Shown here piece after piece: positions 22,262 through 35,680 of a stretch of DNA of 64,000 nt (the first letter of the stretch is position 1; the number at the start of each line of letters is the position of its first letter). The translations under genes were made by a program, and so were the position numbers. Source of the stretch: Rana temporaria (lineage: Eukaryota > Chordata > Amphibia > Anura > Ranidae); NCBI RefSeq assembly GCF_905171775.1, contig NC_053499.1, positions 23,979,686-24,043,685 of the forward strand. Direction: 5' to 3'. The notes under the pieces were generated by a model. That model made no database searches. It was not told the DNA's origin and was given only the letters and a program-made list of their open reading frames with translations.

Positions 22262-23200
22262 AAATGTTGATGTAAAGAAGCATTTCCCCATTCTTCCTAG
22301 TGACAGGACACTGATCACAGCTCCCTGTAATCGGGAGCGGTGATCAGTGTCGTGTCACACACAGCCCATCCCCTCTACAGTTGGAAGCACTCCCTAGGAC
22401 ACACTTAACCCCTTCAGCGCCCCCTACTGGTTAACCCCTTTACTGCCAGTGTCATTTTTACAGTTTTGTTTATAGCGCAAAAAATAAAAAACGCAACTTT
22501 TGGTGATCAAATACCACCAAAAGAAAGCTCTATTTGTGGGGAAAAAAAGGACTTAAAGCGGGAGTTCACCCAAAAATCAACTTTCTGCAGTTAGATCCAG
22601 CATACTGCTGACATCTGCAGTATGCTGGTCTTTTTTTTTGGTACTTATCGTTTTAGCAGTATTTCTTCTATGGCTCCGAGCGGGGATTACTTCCTGGTAT
22701 AGGCGTTCCCGAAGACAAGCAAGTTGATTGACAGCCTTCGATAGCGCGTCACGGCTTCCGAAAATACACACAAAGTGACACTCAGCAATTTACGGCACCT
22801 GCGCAGTCCGCTCTACACGGCAGGCGCAGGCTCCGTAAACAGCCAAGTGTCACCTCGGCTGTTTTCGGAAGCCGTGACGCGCTATCGAAGGCCGTCAATC
22901 AACTTGCTTGCCTTCGGGAACGCCCATTCCCCGCAGGATTCCCCGCTCGGAGCCATAGAAGAAATACTGCTAAAACGATAAGTACCAAAATAAAATAAAA
23001 AAGACCAGCATACTGCAGATGTCCGCAGTATGCTGGATCTAACTGCAGAAAGTTGATTTTTGGGTGAACTCCCGCTTTAAATTTTGTTTGGGAGCCACGT
23101 CGCACGACAGCGCAATTGGCAGTTAAAGCGACGTAGTGGCGAATCGCAAAAAGTGGTCTGGTCTTTGGCCAGCCAAATGGTTCGGGGCTGAAGTGGTTAA
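22262..23200. mobile_element. Inverted copy of the TTAACCACTT repeat, interrupted
   Basis: The right end, GCTGAAGTGGTTAA, and the blocks CTTTTGGTGATCAAATACCA and GGGAGCCACGTCGC are the reverse complement of 19186-19390. A TTAA MITE (22553-23080) splits it. The left limit is approximate. Confidence 0.7.
22553..23080. mobile_element. Nested TTAA-flanked palindromic MITE
   Basis: TTAA lies at 22553-22556 and 23077-23080. Tips are TTAAAGCGGGAGTTCACCC on both strands. The arms are nearly complete mirror images, for example GTTAGATCCAGCATACTGC on both sides. It interrupts an older repeat whose uninterrupted relative near 19300 reads across the junction. Confidence 0.92.
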
Positions 23201-23367
23201 GGCTTACATTTTGTTTGATACAAAGATAGTGTTTGCTTTAAGAAAGATGAAGCATTGCTTTAAAAAGGTACAGACAGGGTTTCATAGTGCCTTGAATAGC
23301 ATTGTAGCAGGCTTAGATCATAGACCCCACAACTCTCTTCCTCCTAACCATTGTTTTTGTGTTGCAG

Positions 23368-23467
23368 TGGTGAGACTAGTTTGCACCTTGCGGCATCCTT
23401 ACGTCAGCGGACCATCTGTCATTATATAGTGGAGGCCGGAGCATCGCTCATGAAGACAGACTTACAG
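23368..23467 (+). CDS. DGKZ: DGKZ exon h: ankyrin repeat 3
   Basis: This 100-nt exon lies between the acceptor TTTGTGTTGCAG and the donor GTAAGC. With two bases from exon g it encodes NGETSLHLAASLRQRTICHY and then IVEAGASLMKTDLQ, ending in phase 0. ETSLHLAA is the ankyrin helix motif. RTICHYIVEAGASLMKTD is essentially the zeta sequence, whereas iota has a different C-terminal repeat; this is strong evidence for DGKZ. Confidence 0.96.
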
Positions 23468-23650
23468 GTAAGCTGGGGGGGTGTTGATGTGTAGACATAC
23501 AGGTGTGTCTGTACTGAGGAATTTGTAGGAGGGGAAAACCAAGGCACAGAATCCTGTCACTCTGGCATTCTTCTAGTACTGAAGAGGTTAATTTTCTCTC
23601 TTTCACATTTTTGGACGGTTGAATTCCCAGTTCAGCATTGTTCACACTAT

Positions 23651-24379
23651 GGCCCAGATTCACAGAGAGTGGGCGCACATTACGCCGCCATAGAGTAACC
23701 AATGTACGCCACGCCGGCGTAGCGCGGAGAGGCAAGCATTGAATTCAGCAAGCCAGTGCTCCCAACGCTGCGCCAGCGTGGCGTAGGATTCAAAGGCGTA
23801 GGTGGAAGTGGGCGTGACCCATGCAAATGATGGGCCGAGCACCAGACAGATACGTATTACGAACTGCGCATGTGACGTGGACGCATCCCCCTGCGCCTGC
23901 TCACAACCACATCGGAAACAACTGCCTAAACTACGCCGGATCACTTCGTACGGCGTGAACGTAACCTACGCCCAGCCAGACACACGTCCAACGTAAAATA
24001 CGCCAGCTTGTGTTACATGGTGCAGACCTTTGCATGTCTGCTGCTGGGTTGCGCCTCCTTTATGGGAAATAACTTTACGCCAGACGTACAACTTACGTGC
24101 ACCTCGCGTAGACTACGTCGGGCGCACGCAGGTTCGTGAATCGCTGTATTTCCCTCATTTGCATGTTTGAATGGCTAATCAATGGGAACGGCACCATGCA
24201 CCCAGCCTAAATGTACGCCCACCCTACGCCGGCGTAAGCAAGATACGTCGGCGGGGTGTAGCCTGTTTTTAGGCGCATATCTGTTTGTGGGTCTGGCGCA
24301 CAGATACGACAGCGCACATTTGCACTTACGTCTGCGAAACTTGTTATACGTCGGCGTAAGTGCTTTGTGAATCCGGGCC
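23651..24379. mobile_element. ACGCCG-rich MITE with GGCCCAGATTCAC tips
   Basis: Tips are GGCCCAGATTCACAGAG and, on the other strand, GGCCCGGATTCACAAAG, with TAT on both sides. The interior is full of TACGCCGGCGTA-like words in both orientations. It is non-coding and in the DGKZ last intron. Confidence 0.8.
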
Positions 24380-24722
24380 TATGTATATACTGGGAGACTT
24401 TTTTTTTAATAGAAAAGAATGGGCCGTTTCTGCATTTTACTAAAAATACAGTTTGGCATATGACTTTTCTTATAAATAATGACAATATACAGTTGTGGGT
24501 TACAATATAACATGTACTTTGGGACAAATATGCAAACCCAGGAGCGGTCTCATTTACATGTGGCTCCAGATTTTGTAAATTTCCCAACTGTAAGGGATTT
24601 TTAAAAAAAGGTTTTCTGCTGTATTATGTGCATATTGAATGTTTAGACATTTGCATTTTTTTTTTCAGTTCTCCATTTTTTTACTTAATAGTTAAAAGGG
24701 CTTGTCCATCCAAAAGTGATAT

Positions 24723-25461
24723 TTAAAGGGTTTGTGAACCCATTTGTCTAAGTCTATACCAGACCCTATATTAGAACCTGGCATAGCACACTGTGTAAAG
24801 CATTTTTAAAAACGAGCAGTGTAAATACTGATTTTCAGCTGTCTTCGGGCCAGTCACGTGACTCGCGGGCGCTTTCCGGCTCCGATGGATTGCTTCTGCG
24901 GGAGGGGACGTGATCTCCCTCTGACGCCAGCCGGGGAGATCACGTGGTTGCTCGGCTCCACCTGCAGAAGCTCTGTCTCGTAGCTGTAAAGTGGCCGCAA
25001 GTCACGTGACCGGCCTGAAGACAGCTAAAAATCTGTATTTACGCTGCTCGCTTTCTTAAATGCTTTACACTACACAGTGTGGTATGCCAGCCTCTAATAG
25101 AGAGGCTGGCAGTAACAATTGTAGTTTTTTTTTTTTAAATAATGGAACCGGGGGGGGGGGGGGGGTGATGATGGTGAGGCTGAGCAGAGACAAAGAGGAC
25201 GCTGACAGGGAGGAAGGAGGGGGGAGAGAGGAGAGCAGGGCAGCCTATGACGGAGGGATGCACTTTGACCACGTTGATCAGGGCGGAGTAGCCCTGGTTA
25301 TCATGGTCAGTTTACAGAGTGCATACAGGAAGTGGCAGATTCATGGTTTTTTTTTCAGTTTAGAGGGGGGAGATTACACAGCACAAGCACTGTGCTGTTT
25401 AATCTGCTTTAAGGGACCAGGATATGGATTTTATTTATTTTTGGGTTAACAAACGCTTTAA
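24723..25461. mobile_element. TTAA-flanked palindromic MITE, TTTGT tip
   Basis: The left end is TTAAAGGGTTTGTGAACCCA and the right end on the other strand is TTAAAGCGTTTGTTAACCCA. The arms mirror through CAGCTGTCTTC and CACGTGACT words. A G-run at about 25150 and asymmetric right-arm sequence suggest later insertion or divergence. Confidence 0.8.
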
Positions 25462-26160
25462 TTATGGAACCTGATGGGTTGAGTCAGTTCTCAACTTCTT
25501 CTAACTCTTGGATACTCCCAGGACCAGGATGACGGCTCACAAACTTGCACCTTTAAAAGGAAAGAAGAAAAAAAAAAGTCAGCATTGTCCTCACCTGTAT
25601 TGGTTTCCTCTACCAGTTCATTGTAAAGGAGGTTTGTGGTTTTTAAACAAAAAAAATAAACATTCATACTCACCTCTATGCTGCAGCTGTCCTACATTGG
25701 CTGTAAGACTGAGAACTGAGCGATCACATGACCACTGATTGCTTGGCCTTGGTGTGCTCATGGCAGAGAGCAGTGACTGTCAGTCACCGCTCTCCACTCT
25801 GCTCCTCTCCAGTGCTCACTGAAACACCAAGTGGTGGGGGGTCAGCTCTCAGCCATAGCCTATGCAGAAGCTCTTTCACTTCAGCTGATAGCAGGGAATA
25901 ACACCCAATCGACTGATTGCCGGTCACAGAGCGAAAGTAAGTGCACTCCTGTGACCCACAAAAGTATGACCAAGAAAGCTTTGGTCACATATTCTTTTTT
26001 ACGTTTTCGATGCTGTTGAAGGGCTTTCCCTGCTTACTTATAGACTGTCAATGTTGAGCTTTTGAAAATGTTAGCTGCCTGGCTGTCATTGTCACTGATC
26101 CAGAACAGATTGCATATCTCCATTTCTAGACTCCACTTGGAAAATGACATCTGTCATTTA
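25462..26160. other. Intron, nothing recognised
   Basis: Intronic sequence with poly-A/T runs and no clear repeat ends. A palindrome-like block near 25720-25930 (CAGTGACTGTCAGTCACCG) is the only structure seen. Confidence 0.45.
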
Positions 26161-26856
26161 GGGCCAGATCCACAAATAGCGGGCGTAACTTAACTTTTCT
26201 CATTTAAGTTACACTGCCGCAAATTGTCCAAGTTAGTGCCCGATCCACAAAGCACTTACCTGGAAATTTGCAGCGGTGTAACTTAAATCTGTCCGGCGCA
26301 AGGCGGGCCAAATAGAATTGGGCGAGTCCCATTTAAATTAGGCGCGCTCCCGCGCCGGACATACTGCGCATGCTCCGTCGGGTAAATTACCCGACGTGCA
26401 TTGCGCTAACTGACGTCGCACCAACGTCATTTGCTTAGACGGTAACGTAAATGGCGTCCAGCGCCATTCACGGACGTCTTACGCAAACGACGTTGATGTT
26501 TAAATTTCGACTCGGGAACGACGGCCATACTTAACATGGCTTAAGAGAACTAGGGCTCAGCCCTAGTTTTACGCGGCGTAACCCGACGGAAACTACGTAG
26601 ATTTAGATCGACGGGACGTTCGGGGATCGCCGTAAATCTTCATTTGCATATTCTACGCCGGCCGCAATGGCCTTGCCACCTAGCGGCCGGCCTAGAATTG
26701 CATCCTTAAGATCCGACAGTGTAATTCAATTACACCTGTCGGATCTTAGGGCTAGCTATGCGTAACTGATTATATGAATCAGTCGCATAGTTAGAAACAG
26801 AGATACGACGGCGTATCAGTAGATACGCCGTCGTATCTCGTTTGTGGATCTGGCCC
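26161..26856. mobile_element. Complete ACGCCG-rich MITE with TTA TSD
   Basis: TTA lies at 26158-26160 and 26857-26859. Tips are GGGCCAGATCCACAAA, identical on the two strands. At 696 bp with clean ends it is the best reference copy of this family in the window. The right part has a hairpin of GATACGACGGCGTATC type. Confidence 0.92.
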
Positions 26857-27654
26857 TTAGTTTCTTTGCTTGTCTCCTCCTACACTGCTCCCTATTAGTT
26901 GCTTTACGTCACGGCACATCGACACTGTGATATTCTGTAAGCAATGGCAGCCAATTACAATTCAGTTATGTTTTCATGGGTCTGAACTATATAAACTGCA
27001 ATGTACATTTGGTTGATACGGAATACTGCAGACCATTTCTGTTTGAAACATGGGCCTCGTGTTTTGGATGTAGAAACCCAAAAGCAAAAAATCAGTCTGT
27101 CCCTTTTACGTTTGTAGTGCAGGTCTGAAAACAAAAAGGGAGAAACTGATTTGTTGGTAGCTGGGAACACAGGCCCTTCTTATTTCAGATTTTTTTTTTA
27201 GTGCTGTTAGACAAAGAGCTCATAGGTGTGATGGGTCTTACGTCCTCACGTTGAGCCCATTGTGGTAATGAGTTCAGCTGTACCCATGCCTTGCCTGTGA
27301 CCCCCCTCTGTGGATACTGCCCCCACCGTGCCCCACAGTGACAGCTGCTGGTACAGAGGCAATTGGTAGGGGTGTGAGGCTTGGAGGGAGGGAGGGGGGG
27401 GGGGAGAACGGGAAGTGTTGGGAGAAAGGTTAAGACAGAAGCTAAGGAATTCCAGACAGCTGCAGGCAGCTCCAAACCCCCCCCCCCCCCCTTCCCCAAC
27501 AGCTACAGGTTTTAATGTGCATTCCATACACAGGCTGGTACTGAGACTGCTTTCCTCATTACTAGAGATGGGACACTCTTAGAGCACGCTCTGCAATCAC
27601 CAAATCATTGCCCTTTTATGACCGAAAATAGTATTTATTTTATTTTTTATTTAT

Positions 27655-27900
27655 TACAGGTATTTATTTAGTGCGGCCAATTTACATACTGTACACTCCG
27701 GTCCCTGCTCTCAAGAAACTTACAACCAAAGGTCCCTATCTCATATGCTCACATAGGGTCAATTTAGACAGGGGCCAATTATCCCACCAGCAAGTTGTTG
27801 GGAGTGTGGGAGGAAACTGGAGTACCCAGAGAAAAGAAACCCATGCAAGCACAGGGAGGACATGCAAACTCTATGCAGATAGTACTAATCAATTGCCTTC
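27655..27900 (-). mobile_element. SINE-like fragment, reverse orientation
   Basis: Read on the minus strand it contains GGGTACTCCAGTTTCCTCCC, the same central block as the SINE at 47376 (GGGTACTCCGGTTTCCTCCC). Its other part reads CTTGAGAGCAGGGACC on the minus strand. No A or B box is preserved here, so only the body is present. Confidence 0.6.
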
Positions 27901-28191
27901 CATTCGTCAATCAGAAAACAAGCGGGCACAGTGCAAATTCCTCTATGGTTTCATGTTGGAGCAGGTTATTTGCTTTAACCACTTGTCGACCACACTATAG
28001 CCGAATGACGGCTACATCACGTGACCGTATTTTTTTCAAAACTGAATGTGGTTCGCGGCAGTGTTGTGCTCTACTGTATAATCCATTGTGGTGCCATGCA
28101 CAGTGAATGGCAGCGCAATGCACAGTGCAGGTGCCTTACCATAAAACATATTAACACGTATTTGATCGGATCGCACTTTGCCTCAACACAC

Positions 28192-28267
28192 AAGTTTGAA
28201 TGCTGATGATCATCTCTCAGCCTTCAAAAAATACAAGGCTGAGGGATCATCATCAGCATTCAAACTT
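28192..28267 (+). repeat. 33-bp-arm hairpin, miRNA-like size
   Basis: Arm 28192-28224 pairs with 28235-28267 with two mismatches and a 10-base loop. The size would suit a pre-miRNA, but there is no evidence of expression, and MITE-derived hairpins commonly look like this. Confidence 0.8.
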
Positions 28268-28390
28268 TACAAAGAATGCAACAAGAAATGTAATGGCATA
28301 CAATGCCAAGCTGCTGCAAACAAAGCAAGCACAATATTGACATGCATTAAAAAGGGGATTAACTCCAGAAATAAAACGATAATTCTCCCG

Positions 28391-28910
28391 CTCTAAAACA
28401 CTCTCGTCCAGCCTCACCTGGAGTATGCTGTCCAGTTCTGGGCACCAGTCCTCAGGAAGGATTTACTGGGAATGGAGCGAGTCCAGAGAAGGGCAACAAA
28501 ACTAATAAAGGGACTGGAGGACATTATATATGAAGAAAGGTTACGAGCACTGAACTTATTCTCGCTTGAGAAGGGATATGATTTAAATTTACAAAGACCA
28601 TAATGGTGCCCCCCCAATAGGGATAAAACGTATCCACGAAAGGGAGTTTAATAAGACACATGACCACTCATAAAAATTAGAAGAAAAGCGGTTTAACCTT
28701 AAACTACGTAGAGGGGTTCTTTACTGTAAGAGCGACAAGGATGTGGAATTCCCTTCCACAGGTGGTGGTCTCAGCGGGAAGGATCGATAGTTTCAAAAAA
28801 CTATTAGATAAGCACCTGAACGACCACAACATACAGGGATATACAATGTAATACTGGAATACAATCACACACATAGGTTGGACTTGTGTCTTTTTTCAAC
28901 CTCACCTACT
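28391..28910 (+). mobile_element. LINE 3' end: reverse-transcriptase tail, truncated
   Basis: From 28406 the + strand reads VQPHLEYAVQFWAPVLRKDL and continues with MERVQRRATKLIKGL and EERLRALNLFSLEK. This is the conserved C-terminal region of the reverse transcriptase of CR1/L2-type non-LTR elements. The frame then decays. The tail TTTTTTCAACCTCACCTAC is the usual 3' end, also seen near 59966. It is 5' truncated, as most LINE copies are. Confidence 0.88.
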
Positions 28911-29533
28911 ATGGCCCAGATTCACAAAGGAGTTACGCATAGATAGCCCTAAGATCCGACAGGTGTAATTGTTTTACACTGTCGGGTCTTAGGATGCAAT
29001 ACCGCGGCCGCCGCTGGGGGGAGTTTGCGTCGTAAACCAGCGTCGGGTATGCAAATTAGGAGTTACGGCGATCCACAACGGTTTTTCGCGTTCGCTACGT
29101 CGCCGCTAGTCTAGTTTCCCATCGCAAAGTTAGTCGTCGTTTTTGGTGCCTTAACTTTACACAGCACACGTATGTGCTGTATAAAGTATGGCCGTCGTTC
29201 CCGCGTCGAAATTTTAAAATTCACGTCGTTTGCGTAAGACGTCCGGGAATACGGAAGTACGCTACGCTCGTCGCCGATCGAAAACATGATGTCACTTCGC
29301 GCAAAGCACGGCGGGAAATTCAAAAGGGAGCATGCGCAGTAGGTCCGGCGCGGGAGCGCGCCTAATTTAAATGGCACACGCCCCTTTGAATTACGCGGGC
29401 TTACGCCGGAGGCCGCCGGCGTAGGTTTTCATTGCAAGTGCTTTGTGAATCAGGCACTTGCGATGAAAACTTGCGGCGGTGTAACGTATCTACGATACGT
29501 TACGCCGCCGCAGTTCTACGTGAATCTGGCCCT
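28911..29533. mobile_element. ACGCCG-rich MITE inserted in the LINE 3' tail
   Basis: Tips are TGGCCCAGATTCACAAAG and, on the other strand, GGGCCAGATTCACGTAG. The LINE tail stops at its left edge and resumes at its right edge as TAAGTAACTATGTAATG, so the MITE landed in the LINE terminus. The exact duplication is ambiguous (a CTA or TA-type word). Confidence 0.82.
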
Positions 29534-30487
29534 AAGTAACTATGTAATGGCCCTTCAGACAAATTATGATTAAAATCAATGCAATATATCAAAGTCTTTT
29601 TTTTTTAATTATAGTTACCGTCGGATCTTTTTCAATAAAAATATTGAAATATAAACCATTTTCTGATTTCTGATCCTACAGCTTTGGTCGGCGATACATC
29701 GGCGATACTGCACCCCAGCCCTAGTCTCTCAGTGTGCCATTAATACTGTATCTCATCCTGGTACCTCAATGAGCAGCTGGTGCAGTATAGATACTCCAAA
29801 CCCAAAACACTAATTGAGGGATCTCCTCCTTGTGTTCTCATTGAACCAATAATGCTTCTGCAATATAAAACTGCACCTCCACTCCTGTTCCTTGGTTACT
29901 TGACCCTGTACTCTATTGCAGGTCTCTTACTATCCACAGTCCAGACTGTGCAATGTTCTACAGTCAATCTTCCAGTTTCCTGTTCTGCTGCTGGTAATGC
30001 AATGACTCATTTTCATGGAGATACAATAACTGTAGGATGAGTGTAAAGACCGCGGTGTGCCAGCATGGATGAGGAGAGGGATGGAGCTGAATTTTGGCAA
30101 ATAGTGCAATGATTCAAGTGCCTGTCCCACATAACACTAGACAGGCTCTCCGCTGTGCGCTCTAATCTCTGCTCTGCGTTCTTCAACTCGCCTTATTATT
30201 GTTTTCTTGGGATTCTTCTCTAATTAGACTTAATATCTCCCTTTCACAATTATGCAATCAATCACTGTTTAGTGTCAAGCTGTACATTCTCTATTTTATC
30301 ATGTTGGCAAGCAGCATCGCGTCGAATAATGTTCTGATTTTACCATCTGGCAAAGTTACAGGGGATTGCATACAGTGCCAGCATCTGAATTATTATTGTA
30401 CATGGATTGTTCTAAAAGTAGAACAAGGTTTTTAAGGATATCAATAAACTATAGGCAATCTAGATCACCTATGACTTATCAGTATAC
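29534..30487. other. Last intron, nothing recognised
   Basis: Sequence from about 29690 to 30480 looks unique and AT-rich. No splice-consistent exon was found and the phase of flanking exons requires none. Confidence 0.5.
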
Positions 30488-31015
30488 TTAAAGTGGGTTG
30501 TACAGCCTGGGCAAAAAGAATTTGAATTAAAAGTCAGCAGCTACAAGATTTGTAATAGGACTTTTAATATCAGGACACTTCCCTGTCCAGGGAACCAGCG
30601 CCGTCCTCACCTGGGGTAGTTCTTCACTAGTCTCCAGGTTCCCAGCACCAGCATTTTAACTGTGGGCAGCTGGATATGCAGCTTTCGCCTTTACCGCTGA
30701 ATGCGCTTCGTGAATGGTCCTGCAGCCTTCTGGGACCTGTGACATGTCCCGGAAAACTGCGGGGAGGGTGGGGAGAAGGAGATCTAAGTGGAATCTGGTA
30801 CCTGTCAAAACCTGGTACCCGCCCCCCCCCCCCCCCCCCAAAAAAAAATCACATTGCAGATATGAGAGAAGAGGGGAGGAATTGACGCAGCTGTGGGTAC
30901 AGATGGACAATTTTTAAAGAACCCCTGCCCGCTTTAACTGGGGAGAGGGGGATGCTGAACATGTTATACCCTATATACGGGTGTAACATGTTAAAAAAGT
31001 GAGCTTATCCTTTAA
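30488..31015. mobile_element. Probable TTAA-flanked MITE
   Basis: TTAA is present at both ends (30488-30491 and 31012-31015). The left tip is TTAAAGTGGGTTGTACAGCC; the right tip on the other strand, TTAAAGGATAAGCTCAC, is only weakly similar. A C-run followed by an A-run lies at about 30823-30848. Confidence 0.5.
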
Positions 31016-31039
31016 AAATCCAAACACAACGTCCTCTTT

Positions 31040-31980
31040 TCTTTCAGGCTTGACACTGATCGCCACTCCTATTCTTCCAGTCTTGACAAAACCAATTCTT
31101 CTCTATCTTCCTGTCTGGAAGCCCTCATTTCTCTGGCTCAGCAATGGACACTAGCCCACATCATCTGCTCCAAAAACAGCCTCTCCCCCTCATGTTTCTG
31201 GCTCGGCAAAGGACACTCCTCCACAGCTTTTGGCTCAACAACTGCACTCTCCCTCATCTTGCTAAATAAATACTACCCCCTTTCATCTTCCTGGCTCTAC
31301 AACAGCAACTTCCCCTCATCTTCCTGGCCCGACACTGGCCACTTCTCCTCTTCTTCCTGGCTCGACACTGGCCACTTCTCCTCTTCTTCCTGGCCCGACA
31401 CTGGCCACTTCTTCTCTTCTTCCTGGCCCGACACTGGCCACTTCTTCTCTTCTTCCTGGCCCGACACTGGCCACTTCTCCTCTTCTTCCTGGCCCGACAC
31501 TGGCCACTTCTTCTTCCTGGCTTAACAATGGCCACTCTCCCTAATTTTTCGGGCTTGACACTAGCCTTTCATCATCTTAACTTTATGCACCACTCCCCCC
31601 TCATCTTCCTGGCTCAACACACACGACTCTTCCTTATCTTCCTGGCTCCATGCAAACTTCTCTATACTATCTTCCTGGCTCCACACACAACTCCCTCTAT
31701 TCTTCCTAGCTTGACAATGGCCACACTCCTTAATTTTCCTTGCTTGACACTGGCCACTCCCCTCTCTGCACCCTCCCTCATCGTACTTCATCGTACTGGG
31801 TTGACACAGACCACTCGCCCTCATTATCATAGCTCAATGCATTCCACTCCCTCTCATCTTCCTGGCTCAACGCAAATGACTCTCCCTCATTTTCCTGGCT
31901 TGACATAGCCACTCTTCCTCATCATCCTGGCTTGTCACCGACCACTTTCTCTCATCTTCCTGCCTTAACACTAACCACAC
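31040..31980. repeat. ~30-bp pyrimidine-rich minisatellite, last DGKZ intron
   Basis: Units of about 30 bases contain CTTCCTGGCCCGACACTGGC followed by CACTTCTC. Six or seven nearly identical units lie at 31312-31520, flanked on both sides by increasingly diverged versions. Being 30 nt, the unit preserves reading frame, which explains long repetitive frames on both strands; these are not genes. It ends about 260 bases before the last exon. Confidence 0.93.
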
Positions 31981-32242
31981 AGCCAAACAGCATTGCCATT
32001 TGGGAAGTCCATATTCCTTTGTAAGCTGTGACTTACATCTCTAGCACATGACATTTCTTTAACTGCTGGTAGCTCAGTGATAGGTCCAGATAAGTATATT
32101 CATCTGCAGAGGTCTTCAGCAAAGTGAAGCTGCTGTTGCTTTGCCCTATATGGACAGATCACTGACTTAAGCAAAAAACAAAACCACTGAAAGTAAATTT
32201 TTATGTTGCCTTTTGATAACATTCTTCATCTATATCTTGCAG

Positions 32243-32359
32243 GGGGACACCCCAAAAAGCCGAGCTGAGAAGGCCAAGGACCCTGAACTTGCTGCCTACC
32301 TGGAGAATAGACAGCACTACCAAATGATCCAGAGGGAAGACCAGGAAACAGCTGTGTGA
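32243..32359 (+). CDS. DGKZ: DGKZ exon i: last coding exon, PDZ ligand ETAV
   Basis: After the acceptor TATATCTTGCAG the exon encodes GDTPKSRAEKAKDPELAAYL, then ENRQHYQMIQREDQETAV and the stop TGA at 32357-32359. This covers ankyrin repeat 4 and the tail. The C-terminal ETAV is the class I PDZ-binding motif through which zeta binds syntrophins and other scaffolds (family knowledge). NRQHYQMIQREDQETAV separates zeta from iota, whose tail I recall as NYKVIGHEDLETAV. The coding part is 39 codons including the stop. Confidence 0.97.
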   Translation, partial: GDTPKSRAEKAKDPELAAYLENRQHYQMIQREDQETAV

Positions 32360-34745
<2,386 letters not shown>

Positions 34746-35007
34746 GGCTTAGTTCACACTTCCGCAGTTTGCTCTTGATGTGTTTTTTGTGGTGGGGTTT
34801 ATGCGTTTTGCATTTTTTGGCCAATTTGTTGTTGGGTGGATTCAAAAATGCAATACAATTCTGCGGCTTCTCCACTGAAGTCTATTGAACCATAAGCGCA
34901 CTGTTTTGCTTTTAAAAAAGTCCCTGACCGTCTCCAATTTTTTTTTAAATGGACTGTAGTGCGTTTCTGCAAAAAGCATTAAAAAACACATAGGTGTGAA
35001 CCAAGTC
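34746..35007. mobile_element. MITE with TTCACAC tips
   Basis: Tips are GGCTTAGTTCACAC and, on the other strand, GACTTGGTTCACAC, with TGA on both sides. Inside are GCGTTTTGC and AAAAAGCA words in mirror arrangement. Family assignment to the Harbinger-like group rests on the tips. Confidence 0.65.
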
Positions 35008-35231
35008 TGAGACAGTGTGGCTTATTTTACCACCCAGTGCAAAGAGCATCTCCCTCCAGGCATTGAATACATAGTGGCATTTGTATCACCTATAACAAAA
35101 GGGGGGAAAAAAATAAAACATGTATATGGAGGATCACTACCCTCCACATCCCATTAATGCAGGCTTTTCCAAGATGACTGCTGCAGATGTCAATTGTGGA
35201 CAATCATGGCTCTCATGCTTTCATTCTAGAG

Positions 35232-35672
35232 CAGGGGTTCATTGCGGGCCGCATCGGCATTATGGTTTCTCTCTAAGGGCCGGTTGTATCTAAGACTAGA
35301 TGTCCAGAGCAACCGACTCACCCTTGCATCAGAAGTCTAGCGTCTCCCACCATCCCTTACATCACAGTGCACCTCCATGATCTTCTGCTGCTGATGGGAA
35401 GAAGCTGGGTAGCAGAAAGTGCAGGGTCTGATGGAGGACCAGAGGAGGGCTGGGGTCGGCTGCTGGAGTCTGCTAAATTCTGAGACCAGGGGAGGTGGAG
35501 AGCGCAGGCTCTGGTGGAGGAGTTCTGTCCTTCTTTTCTGCTACCAACTGCTGAGACAAGACAGGGGCAGAGGAGGAGGGGGGGTGCCATAGCTGCAGAA
35601 GAGGTGCGAGGGCTACATGAAATGGCCTGGCGGGCTGGATTTAACCAACGGGCCTTGTGTTTAACACATGTG
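35232..35672. mobile_element. hAT-like element A, TSD TTCTAGAG
   Basis: TTCTAGAG lies at 35224-35231 and 35673-35680. The left tip is CAGGGGTTCATTGCGGGCC and the right tip on the other strand is CACATGTGTTAAACACAAGG. Tips match only at the outermost bases, as in several hAT families. It is non-coding. Confidence 0.8.
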
Positions 35673-35680
35673 TTCTAGAG

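Noticed and set aside
31254..31535. Repetitive Arg/Ser/Gln frames on both strands
   Set aside because: Translation of the 30-bp minisatellite, open on both strands.
2679..32359. Assignment to DGKI instead of DGKZ
   Set aside because: The ankyrin 3 sequence (RTICHYIVEAGASLMKTD) and the tail (NRQHYQMIQREDQETAV) fit zeta, not iota. Both end in ETAV, so that motif alone was not used.
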